Assembly: GCA_035539135.1 (NCBI GenBank)
Contig: DATLJD010000013.1
Location: 211,489-275,488 of the forward strand
Origin: JABFWF01 sp035539135
GTDB lineage: Bacteria; Pseudomonadota; Gammaproteobacteria; Xanthomonadales; Xanthomonadaceae
Direction of reading: 5' to 3'
Length of the DNA stretch: 64,000 nt
Position numbers and translations under genes: made by a program. The stretch's first letter is position 1. Every line of letters begins with the position of its first letter. Below are positions 27,272-34,640 of the stretch, one piece after another. A model generated the notes under the pieces. The model saw only the letters and a list, made by a program, of their open reading frames with translations, was not told the DNA's origin and did not search any database.

Positions 27272-29419
27272 TTATTCGGTGGGCAGGTTCATTTCGCGCA
27301 GCAGCTGCGGCGCCGGGTAGACCTTGGCGAGCAGCCAGCGCAGGTAGCGGATGTCGACGTGGATCGCGCGCTTGTAGCGCGGGTCGAACATCCAGCTGGC
27401 GCTGACCGCCTCCCAGTTGCTGTCGAAGTTCAGGCCGATCAGGCGGCCGTCGGCGTCCAGCACGGGCGAGCCGGAGTTGCCGCCGGTGGTGTCGAGGTTG
27501 GTCATGAAATCGACCGTCTGCGTCTTCAGCGCGGGATCGGCGGTGCTGCCGAAGTCGCCCTTGGCGATCGCCTCCCGCAGCGGCTTCGGCGCGTCGAACG
27601 GCGCCACGCCGGTGTGCTTCTCGAGAATGCCGCCGACCGTGGTCAGCGGTGCGTAGTGCACCGCGTCGCGCGGATCGAGCGAGGACAGCCTGCCGTAGCT
27701 CACCCGCAGGGTGGAGTTGGCGTCCGGGTAGACGGCGCGGCCCTGCGATTCGCGGTAGCCGATCAGCGCGCGCATGTAGGCCGGGCGCAGGCGCAGCAGC
27801 TCGCCCTCGCGCGCCTTGTCTTCGTCCTCCAGGCGCAGCAGCGCGGGCTGCAGGGCCGCGGCGGCGGCAAGCAGGCTGTCGGTCGAGCGGGCCAGGGTCG
27901 CCGCGTCTGCCCGCATCGCGGCCAGGCGCGCGGCCTCGTTGCCGAGCTGCGTGCACGCGTACAGGGCATCGAGTTTCGCCCGCAGTTGCTCCGGCGTGAT
28001 GCCGAACACGCGGTCGAATTCCGGCACGTGCTGCGCGGCCGGCAACGCCTGGTACTGGCGCAGCAGGTCGGTGAGGATCGCCTTCTCCACCGCCGGGTCG
28101 TAGCGGCGCTGGATTTGCTTCAGGCCGGCCTCGATCAGCGCCTCGTCGCGCTGCTGGTAGCCGCGCTCGCGCTGCGCGTCGGGCTTGCCGCGCTCGTGCG
28201 CGAGCCGCTGCACGGTGATCGCCGCGCGCAGCAGCTGGGTGCGGGCCTCGATGTTCGCCAGCAGCTGGTCGCGCTCGCGGGTGGCCTCGGCGGCATCGAG
28301 CACCTCCTGCGCGGCGGCGATGTCGGCGCGGGTCGTTGCTGCGTCCGGCTGCTTCGCCAGCCAGGCCAGCATCGCCGCCTCGTCGGCGCGCTTCACCGCC
28401 ACCGCGTCGCTGCGGCGCAGGCCATCCAGCTCGCCCTGCGCGCGCTTGAGCCCGTTCTTCAGGCTGGCGAGCTGGGACGCGTACAGGACCTGCGCCTGCT
28501 CGCTGCCGGCAGCCGCCTGCTCGATGGTGTCGATCAGGCCCCCGTACAGGGCGATGCGCGAGGGCAATTGCCATTCGACCTGGCGCGCGAACTCGGCGGC
28601 GGTGCGGTGGCGGTAGGTCCGCCCCGGGTAGCCGGCCAGCATCGCGAAGTCGCCTTCGGCCAGGGGCTTCGTGGACACCTGCAGCCAGGCGGCCGGCCGG
28701 TAGGGCACGTTGTCGCGCGCATACGGCGCGGGCTTGCCGTCCTTGCCGACGTAGGCGCGGTAGAAGGCGAAGTCGCCGCTGTGCCGCGGCCACATGAAGT
28801 TGTCGACCTCGTCGCCGTAATTGCCGATCGCCTCCGGCGGCGCGTACACCAGCCGGATGTCCTGCAGTTCCAGCTGCTTCACCAGGTAGAAGTCGGTGCC
28901 GTAGTACATGTCGGCGACGCTGCAGCGCACGCCCGGCTCCTGCTCGCATTCGGCGACCGCGGCCTTGCCGGCGGCGTCCACGGCGTCGAGGTAGGCGCGG
29001 CCCTTCTTGCCGCGGGCACCTGCGAGGATGCGGTCGGTGATGCGGTCGAAGCCGGTGGTCACCAGCACCCGCGCGGCGGGCCCGGCGGACGGCTCGTCGG
29101 CGCGGCTGGCGGCGACGAAGCCGTCGCGCATCAGGTTGCGCTCGGGGGTGGAGTTGAGCTGGATCGCGCCATACGCACAGTGGTGGTTGGTGACCACCAG
29201 GCCCTCGGGCGAGACGAAGCTCGCGGTGCAGCCGCCCAGCGAGACCACCGCGCTCATCGGCGGCGCGGTCAGGTCGGCGAGCCCGGCGGGGTCGCCGTGG
29301 TAGCCGGCGGCGCGCAACTGGTCGGCGATGGCCGGCAACTGTGACGGCATCCACATGCCTTCGTCGGCATGGGCGGCGGGCAGGCAGAGCAGCAGGGCGA
29401 GGGCGAGCGTTCGGCGCAT
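27272..29419 (-). CDS. S46-family dipeptidyl-peptidase, first of a tandem pair
   Basis: 715-residue paralogue of the gene that follows it, with the same architecture: signal peptide about 1-18 (PAAHA), mature DEGMWMPSQLPAIA, catalytic VVTNHHCAYGAIQLNST (about 79-80), DEVDNFMWPRHSGDF and TGGNSGSPVLD. Its specificity position reads FDSNWEA, a serine, unlike both the DPP7 glycine and DPP11 arginine and unlike the methionine of its neighbour. The two have therefore probably split substrate ranges after duplication. ATG at 29419 gives the signal peptide directly. It diverges from tdh across a 119-nt region. Confidence 0.95.
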   Translation of the reverse strand: MRRTLALALLLCLPAAHADEGMWMPSQLPAIADQLRAAGYHGDPAGLADLTAPPMSAVVSLGGCTASFVSPEGLVVTNHHCAYGAIQLNSTPERNLMRDGFVAASRADEPSAGPAARVLVTTGFDRITDRILAGARGKKGRAYLDAVDAAGKAAVAECEQEPGVRCSVADMYYGTDFYLVKQLELQDIRLVYAPPEAIGNYGDEVDNFMWPRHSGDFAFYRAYVGKDGKPAPYARDNVPYRPAAWLQVSTKPLAEGDFAMLAGYPGRTYRHRTAAEFARQVEWQLPSRIALYGGLIDTIEQAAAGSEQAQVLYASQLASLKNGLKRAQGELDGLRRSDAVAVKRADEAAMLAWLAKQPDAATTRADIAAAQEVLDAAEATRERDQLLANIEARTQLLRAAITVQRLAHERGKPDAQRERGYQQRDEALIEAGLKQIQRRYDPAVEKAILTDLLRQYQALPAAQHVPEFDRVFGITPEQLRAKLDALYACTQLGNEAARLAAMRADAATLARSTDSLLAAAAALQPALLRLEDEDKAREGELLRLRPAYMRALIGYRESQGRAVYPDANSTLRVSYGRLSSLDPRDAVHYAPLTTVGGILEKHTGVAPFDAPKPLREAIAKGDFGSTADPALKTQTVDFMTNLDTTGGNSGSPVLDADGRLIGLNFDSNWEAVSASWMFDPRYKRAIHVDIRYLRWLLAKVYPAPQLLREMNLPTE

Positions 29420-29505
29420 GTTCGGCGGCGTTTGCGGGGCGGGCCCGGCACCATAGGCGATGCCGGCAACCGCGGCAAACACCCGGAAGGCACCCCCCGC
29501 GCCCG

Positions 29506-29511
29506 TATAAT
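29506..29511 (+). promoter_or_regulatory. -10 element (TATAAT) of the tdh-kbl promoter
   Basis: Perfect TATAAT ending 27 nt before the tdh ATG at 29539, in the divergent region shared with the S46 operon. A clear -35 is not visible. Confidence 0.7.
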
Positions 29512-29538
29512 TGCGTCCTTCGAGACAGGGCTCCTCCG

Positions 29539-30570
29539 ATGACGACGATGAAGGCGCTGGTCAAGCGCGAAGCGGCCAAGGGCATCTGGATGGAGGAGGT
29601 GCCGGTGCCCTCGCCCGGCCCCAACGAGGTGCTGATCCGGCTGGAGAAGACCGCGATCTGCGGCACCGACCTGCACATCTACCTGTGGGACGAGTGGAGC
29701 CAGCGCACGATCAAGCCGGGCCTGGTGATCGGCCACGAGTTCGTCGGACGGATCGTCGAGATCGGCCCGGGCGTGACCGGCTACAAGGTCGGCCAGCGGG
29801 TATCCGCCGAAGGCCACATCGTCTGCGGCCACTGCCGCAACTGCCGCGCCGGCCGCCAGCACCTGTGCCCGAACACGGTCGGCATCGGCGTCAATCGCGA
29901 CGGCGCCTTCGCCGAATACATCGTGATGCCGGCCAGCAACCTGTGGCCGATCCCCGACCAGATCCCGTCCGAGCTGGCCGCGTTCTTCGACCCGTTCGGC
30001 AACGCCGCGCATTGCGCGCTGGAATTCGACGTGGTCGGCGAGGACGTGCTGATCACCGGCGCCGGCCCGATCGGCATCATCGCCGCCGGCATCTGCAAGT
30101 TCATCGGCGCGCGCAACGTCGTCGTCACCGACGTCAACGACTACCGCCTCAAGCTCGCCGCCGACATGGGCGCGACCCGGGTGGTCAACGTGAGCAACAC
30201 CTCGCTCAAGGACGTGATGGCCGACCTGCACATGGAGGGATTCGACGTCGGCCTTGAGATGAGCGGCAATCCGCGCGCCTTCAACGACATGCTCGATTGC
30301 ATGTACCACGGCGGCAAGATCGCGATGCTCGGGATCATGCCCAAGGGCGCCGGCGCCGACTGGGACAAGATCATCTTCAAGGGCCTGACCATCCACGGCA
30401 TCTACGGTCGGAAGATGTACGAGACCTGGTACAAGATGACGCAGCTCGTGCTGAGCGGCTTCCCGCTCGGCAAGGTGCTGACCCACCAGCTGCCGGTCGA
30501 CGCTTTCCAGCAGGGCTTCGAACTGATGGAATCGGGCAAGGCCGGGAAGGTCGTGCTGAGCTGGAACTAG
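29539..30570 (+). CDS. tdh: L-threonine 3-dehydrogenase
   Basis: Zinc-dependent medium-chain dehydrogenase, 343 residues, oxidising threonine to 2-amino-3-ketobutyrate. The catalytic zinc cysteine is in AICGTDLHIYLWDEW (C41). The structural zinc site is CGHCRNCRAGRQHLC, and GHEFVGRIVEIG supplies the His-Glu pair. The NAD-binding loop reads VLITGAGPIGIIAAGICK. The start gives MTTMKALVKREAAKG with the ribosome-site-like sequence GGCTCCTCCG upstream being weak. kbl follows after a 93-nt gap containing a REP-like element, so the two-step threonine-to-glycine route is encoded together. Confidence 0.97.
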   Translation: MTTMKALVKREAAKGIWMEEVPVPSPGPNEVLIRLEKTAICGTDLHIYLWDEWSQRTIKPGLVIGHEFVGRIVEIGPGVTGYKVGQRVSAEGHIVCGHCRNCRAGRQHLCPNTVGIGVNRDGAFAEYIVMPASNLWPIPDQIPSELAAFFDPFGNAAHCALEFDVVGEDVLITGAGPIGIIAAGICKFIGARNVVVTDVNDYRLKLAADMGATRVVNVSNTSLKDVMADLHMEGFDVGLEMSGNPRAFNDMLDCMYHGGKIAMLGIMPKGAGADWDKIIFKGLTIHGIYGRKMYETWYKMTQLVLSGFPLGKVLTHQLPVDAFQQGFELMESGKAGKVVLSWN

Positions 30571-30611
30571 CGCGACCACGCGGCGGCCGCTTCGGCCGGC
30601 GACTTAGACCT

Positions 30612-30660
30612 CCGACGACAAGACACTGGCTCCCTGCTTTCGCGGGGACGACGAGCAGAG
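30612..30660 (+). repeat. REP-like palindrome between tdh and kbl
   Basis: The sequence around GGCTCCCTGCTTTCGCGGGG followed by ACGACGAG resembles the very common proteobacterial repeat that reads TTCCCGCTTTCGCGGGAATGACG. In one frame it encodes the tell-tale HWLPAFAGTT. It lies inside the tdh-kbl transcript and ends 3 nt before the kbl ATG, so it forms the ribosome-binding region of kbl. Confidence 0.65.
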
Positions 30661-30663
30661 AAC

Positions 30664-31857
30664 ATGTCCCTCACCGACCGTTACGCCCGGACCCTCGACG
30701 ACATCCGCGACGCCGGCCTGTTCAAGGCCGAGCGTGTCATCACCAGCCCGCAGGCGGCGGAGATCACCCTCGCCGACGGCCGCACGGTGCTGAACTTCTG
30801 CGCCAACAACTACCTCGGCCTCGCCGACCACCCGGCGATGATCCAGGCGGCGAAGGACGCGCTGGACAGCCACGGCTTCGGCATGGCCTCGGTGCGCTTC
30901 ATCTGCGGTACCCAGGACCTGCACAAGGAACTGGAGCAGACCATCGCCGGCTTCTTCGGCACCGAGGACACGATCCTGTACGCGGCCTGCTTCGACGCCA
31001 ATGGGGGCCTGTTCGAGCCGCTGCTGGGCGAGGAGGACGCGGTTATCTCCGACGCCCTCAACCACGCCTCGATCATCGACGGCGTGCGCCTGTGCAAGGC
31101 GAAGCGCTACCGCTACGCCAACTGCGACATGGCGGACCTCGAGAAGCAGCTGCAGCAGGCCCGCGCCGACGGCGCGAAGCAGATCCTGATCACCAGCGAC
31201 GGCGTGTTCTCGATGGACGGCTTCATCGCGCCGCTGGACGAGATCACCCGCCTCGCCAAGCAGTACGGCGCGCTGGTGCACATCGACGAGTGCCACGCGA
31301 CCGGCTTCATCGGCGCCACCGGCCGCGGCTCGGCCGAGGTCAAGGGCGTGATGGACCGGATCGACATCTTCACCGGCACCCTCGGCAAGGCGATGGGCGG
31401 CGCGCTCGGCGGCTTCACCACCGCGAAGCGCGAGGTGGTCGAACTGCTGCGCCAGCGGTCGCGGCCGTACCTGTTCTCCAACTCGCTGCCGCCGCACGTG
31501 GTGGCCGCGGCGATCCGCGCCTTCCGCATGCTCGACGAGGCGGGCGAACTGCGCGAGCGGCTGGCCGACAACACCCGCCACTTCCGCGAGCGGATGACCG
31601 CCGCCGGCTTCGACATCCGCCCCGGCGTGCATCCGATCTGCCCGGTGATGCTGTACGACGCGCCGCTGGCGCAGAAGTTCGCCGAGCGCCTGCTCGAGGA
31701 AGGCATCTACGCGATCGGCTTCTTCTTCCCGGTGGTGCCGCAGGGCCAGGCGCGGATCCGCACCCAGATGTCGGCTGCGCACACCCGCGAGCACGTGGAT
31801 CGCGCGATCGACGCGTTCACCCGGATCGGGCGCGAGCTGGGCGTGCTGAAGGGCTGA
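30664..31857 (+). CDS. kbl: Glycine C-acetyltransferase (2-amino-3-ketobutyrate CoA ligase)
   Basis: PLP enzyme of the alpha-oxoamine synthase family, 397 residues. It cleaves the product of threonine dehydrogenase with CoA to glycine and acetyl-CoA. Signatures: LNFCANNYLGLADHP, GFGMASVRFICGTQDLHKELE, the cofactor aspartate in VHIDECHATGFIG, and the PLP lysine in FTGTLGKAMGGALGG (K242). The upstream ribosome site (CAGAGAAC) is weak and derives from a repeat. Its last 41 nt overlap the end of the convergent pseudouridine synthase gene. Confidence 0.97.
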   Translation: MSLTDRYARTLDDIRDAGLFKAERVITSPQAAEITLADGRTVLNFCANNYLGLADHPAMIQAAKDALDSHGFGMASVRFICGTQDLHKELEQTIAGFFGTEDTILYAACFDANGGLFEPLLGEEDAVISDALNHASIIDGVRLCKAKRYRYANCDMADLEKQLQQARADGAKQILITSDGVFSMDGFIAPLDEITRLAKQYGALVHIDECHATGFIGATGRGSAEVKGVMDRIDIFTGTLGKAMGGALGGFTTAKREVVELLRQRSRPYLFSNSLPPHVVAAAIRAFRMLDEAGELRERLADNTRHFRERMTAAGFDIRPGVHPICPVMLYDAPLAQKFAERLLEEGIYAIGFFFPVVPQGQARIRTQMSAAHTREHVDRAIDAFTRIGRELGVLKG

Positions 31858-32647
31858 GGCCGGACGCCGGCGCGAGCGCGGCGGCTTCCTCCGCGCTCAG
31901 CGCGCGCCAGGCGCCCTTCGCTAGGTCGCCCAGCGCGAGGTCGCCGATCGCGACCCGCACCAGCCGCAGCACCGCGATGTCGAAGGCGGCGAGCAGCCGC
32001 CGGATCTGCCGGTTGCGGCCCGCGTCGAGGACGATCTCCAGCCAGGCGTTGCGGGTGCCGCTGCGCAGCAGGCGCGCCGAAACCGCGCGCAGCCGCTCGC
32101 CGTCGCATTCGACGCCCGTCTCGAGCGCGGCCAGCGTGGCGGCGTCCGGCAGCGTGTCGACCTGCACGTGGTAGGTCTTGCGCAGGCCGTGCGCGGGGTC
32201 GGTGATCGCCGCCGCCCACGCCGGGTCGTTGCCGAGCAGCAGCAGGCCTTCGCTGGCCTTGTCGAGGCGCCCGACCGGCGCCAGCCACGGCAGGCCGGCG
32301 CCGTCCAGGCAACGGTAGATGGTGTCGCGACCGTGCTCGTCGCGGACGGTGGTGACCAGGCCGCGCGGCTTGTTGAGCATCAGGTAGCAGCGTTCGGGCG
32401 CCGTCGGCGGGCGGCCGTCGAGCAGGATGTCGGCATCGGCCGATGTCGGGGCCTCTGGATCGCGCACGACCTTGCCCGCGACCGCGACGCGGCCGGCGCG
32501 GATCCACTGCGTCGCTTCGCTGCGCGAACACAGCCCGCGCTTGGACAGCACGCGCGCGAGGCCGTGTCGGACCTGGCCCGCCGGACGCGTCGGCGATGCC
32601 GCGGGGCGGCGGCGATTTTCGCGAATCCCCCGCCCGCCCGCCTTCAA
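31817..32647 (-). CDS. RsuA/RluB/RluE-family rRNA pseudouridine synthase
   Basis: 276 residues from the chosen start. An S4 RNA-binding domain (HGLARVLSKRGLCSRSEATQWI...) is followed by the catalytic domain with LMLNKPRGLVTT and VGRLDKASEGLLLLGND, whose aspartate is the catalytic residue. RNRQIRRLLAAF is near the C-terminus. It modifies a uridine in rRNA; the exact position cannot be told. No ATG lies near the S4 domain. A TTG at 32647 overlaps the preceding gene's TGA (TTGA), which suggests coupling, and adds a basic 30-residue N-terminal extension. The start is uncertain. The 3' end overlaps kbl by 41 nt. Confidence 0.88.
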   Translation of the reverse strand: MKAGGRGIRENRRRPAASPTRPAGQVRHGLARVLSKRGLCSRSEATQWIRAGRVAVAGKVVRDPEAPTSADADILLDGRPPTAPERCYLMLNKPRGLVTTVRDEHGRDTIYRCLDGAGLPWLAPVGRLDKASEGLLLLGNDPAWAAAITDPAHGLRKTYHVQVDTLPDAATLAALETGVECDGERLRAVSARLLRSGTRNAWLEIVLDAGRNRQIRRLLAAFDIAVLRLVRVAIGDLALGDLAKGAWRALSAEEAAALAPASGLSPSARPARARSG

Positions 32648-33174
32648 GGCCTGGGCTGGTCGTCCGCCGGCGGCGGGGTCGGCAGGGGCTGCGCCTCGGT
32701 CGCGGCGGACTGGCCGTCCGCGGCCGGAGCCGGCGCGGTCGCCGGTTGCGCGCCGCGCGCGACGCGCACGCCGCGTGCCTCCATCCAGGCGCTGAATTCG
32801 TCCGCGGTCATCTTCTTGCCGTTCTGGCTCATGTTGAAGCGCCACGGCGTGTTGTCGTATTGCGTGCGGGGTTTGTAGGCGGCGGGATCGGTCGCATCGA
32901 CGCCCGGCGCCGGCATCGCCTTGGCGACGTTGCTGCAGCGCGCGATTTCCTGCCGCAGCAGTACCTGGTCCACCGACAGCGACGCCTCATAGGCCTGCGA
33001 CAGTACCCCGGCCGGCGCGCCCAGCGGCTGCGGTTCGAAGGCGAGTTCCGGCGACAACGGCGCGGTGCCGGCCGCGGTCGGCGACGCCACCGGACCCGCC
33101 GGGGGGCAGGTCGCCGCCCAGGCGAGGGCGGGCGACAGCAGCAGCATCAGGCCACACGTGGGAACGGTGCGCAT
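32644..33174 (-). CDS. Small exported protein with MTADEF...W motif, function unknown
   Basis: 176 residues. Signal peptide about 1-21 (LLLSPALAWAA), then a Pro/Ala-rich part. A middle region (ASLSVDQVLLRQEIARCSNVAKAMP) is followed by a compact conserved-looking stretch: PWRFNMSQNGKKMTADEFSAWMEARGVRVARG. The tail is low-complexity Pro/Ala/Asp. I do not recognise a function. The conserved stretch looks like a short interaction motif rather than an enzyme. The protein is probably periplasmic. Its stop overlaps the pseudouridine synthase start, so the two may be co-expressed. Confidence 0.78.
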   Translation of the reverse strand: MRTVPTCGLMLLLSPALAWAATCPPAGPVASPTAAGTAPLSPELAFEPQPLGAPAGVLSQAYEASLSVDQVLLRQEIARCSNVAKAMPAPGVDATDPAAYKPRTQYDNTPWRFNMSQNGKKMTADEFSAWMEARGVRVARGAQPATAPAPAADGQSAATEAQPLPTPPPADDQPRP

Positions 33175-33319
33175 CGCGATTGCCTTCGGCGGGAACGACG
33201 CAACGAGTGTAGGCAGCCGCGCGCCTTTGCTCAATCGCGATGGCGTGAAAAGACCGCGCGCGGCGCACCGCACGCCGGCCTGCCTGTGGTCCCTGCATGC
33301 CATCCATCGCAAATGGCGC

Positions 33320-33351
33320 AAAAAAAAAGAGCCCGGCGCGAGGCCGGGCTC
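33320..33351 (-). terminator. Intrinsic terminator downstream of ompA
   Basis: On the minus strand GAGCCCGGCC-TCGC-GCCGGGCTC is followed by nine U residues (run of A at 33320-33328 on the plus strand). It lies 22 nt after the ompA stop and is a strong textbook terminator. It isolates ompA from the downstream exported-protein gene. Confidence 0.93.
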
Positions 33352-33373
33352 CGGACCACGAATGCGAACCGGA

Positions 33374-34480
33374 TTACTGGTTCTGCACGTTCAGCTCGGT
33401 ACGACGGTTCTGCGCGCGGCCTTCCGGATTGTCCGAACCATCCGGGTTGGTGTTCGGCGCGATCGGACGGCTCTCGCCGTAACCGGTCGGGCCGACCAGG
33501 CGCGAGGCGTCGATGCCGTTGCTGGTCAGGTAGTCGTACACCGCCTGGGCGCGACGCTCCGACAGCTTCTGGTTGTAGGCGTCGGTACCGACCGAGTCGG
33601 TGTGGCCGGCGACCTCGACCTTCAGGTCGGGATAGCGCTTCAGGATCTCGACCGCCTGGCCGAGGATCTCGACCGCGTCCGGACGCAGCGTCGACTTGTC
33701 GAAGTCGAAGTTGACGCCCTTCAGGTCGATCGACACCGGCACCGGGCAGCCATCCGGACCGATGGTCTGGCCGGCCTGCGAACCCGGGCACTTGTCGTCG
33801 CAGTCGTTGACGCCGTCGCCGTCGCTGTCCATGTCGGCGCAGGTCTGGGTCGGGGCGGGCGCCGGGGCGACCGGGGCGACCGGCTCCGGACCCAGCGGGA
33901 TCACGACGCCGACCGAGGCCAGCACGTCGCTGAAGTTGGACGCGCCGAGGTCGTTGCCGGCGGCGTCGACCGCGCTGCCGTCCATGTCGAAGCGCACGGC
34001 CAGCTCGGTGCGGATGCCCACGCGGCCCATGTCGCCCTGCAGGCCGAGGCCGAACTTGCCGGCCAGGTTGCCGTCCTCACGCTGGCCCGGGGAGTCCGGG
34101 TTCGGGAAGTTGTCGAACTCTTCCTCGGCGCGCTGGTAGCCCAGGCCCATCAGGATGTACGGATTCCAGGTGCGGCCTTCGGCGATGAAGTGGCGACGCA
34201 GGTCGAGCGAGACGCCGTACTGCGACCAGTTCAGGTCCTCGTTGGCGTTCTGCTTCGGGTTCTGCCAGTTCAGCTGGCCGTCCAGCGACCAGTTCTCGTT
34301 GATGAAGCGGCCGATGCCGATCGCGCCGAACATGGCGTTTTCGGTGTCGCGGCTGCTGTCCTGGTGGTTGTAGCCGATGTCGCCGGTCAGGTACCAACGG
34401 TTGTCGAAGTCCTGCGCGAAGGCCGCCTGTGCCACGCCCAGACCGCCGAGCAGCGCGGCGCAGAGGAGTTTCTTATTCAT
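33374..34480 (-). CDS. OmpA-family outer membrane protein with calcium-binding linker
   Basis: 368 residues. Signal peptide about 1-22 (QAAFA), then an eight-strand-type beta-barrel (about 25-200) beginning QDFDNRWYLTGDIGYNHQ. A Pro/Ala linker leads to a thrombospondin type 3-like motif, DSDGDGVNDCDDKCPGS, with paired cysteines. The C-terminal peptidoglycan-binding OmpA domain has NFDFDKSTLRPDA and VAGHTDSVGTDAYNQKLSERRA, with the ligand-binding Asp and Arg. It tethers the outer membrane to peptidoglycan. The start is preceded by a strong AAGGAG. It has its own promoter region and terminator, so it is monocistronic. Confidence 0.95.
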   Translation of the reverse strand: MNKKLLCAALLGGLGVAQAAFAQDFDNRWYLTGDIGYNHQDSSRDTENAMFGAIGIGRFINENWSLDGQLNWQNPKQNANEDLNWSQYGVSLDLRRHFIAEGRTWNPYILMGLGYQRAEEEFDNFPNPDSPGQREDGNLAGKFGLGLQGDMGRVGIRTELAVRFDMDGSAVDAAGNDLGASNFSDVLASVGVVIPLGPEPVAPVAPAPAPTQTCADMDSDGDGVNDCDDKCPGSQAGQTIGPDGCPVPVSIDLKGVNFDFDKSTLRPDAVEILGQAVEILKRYPDLKVEVAGHTDSVGTDAYNQKLSERRAQAVYDYLTSNGIDASRLVGPTGYGESRPIAPNTNPDGSDNPEGRAQNRRTELNVQNQ

Positions 34481-34585
34481 CTTCAGCTCCTTGATCAGAT
34501 AAAGAAATGCGGTGAAGCAGAGACTCGGGGAACGGCCCTATCCTCGCCATCCCGTCCAGACTAGTGCGATGCCGGTGAAAGCCTC

Positions 34586-34602
34586 GTTAACATTAACATA
34601 AC
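34586..34602 (-). promoter_or_regulatory. AT-rich GTTA repeats upstream of ompA
   Basis: On the minus strand the sequence reads GTTATGTTAATGTTAAC: three phased TGTTA/GTTAA units, an AT-rich island about 105 nt before the ompA ATG. It may be the -35 region, an UP element or a regulator site for this highly expressed gene. Seen directly; role inferred. Confidence 0.4.
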
Positions 34603-34640
34603 GGTTCAGGGTCGGCCACCAGGCCGAGCCCCGGCCTTTT

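Noticed and set aside
25074..29678. A single 1534-codon frame covering both S46 peptidases, suggesting a fusion protein
   Set aside because: Only the C-terminal half is a real S46 sequence. Over the upstream paralogue the frame is out of register with the true gene (27272-29419), which has its own signal peptide and stop codon.
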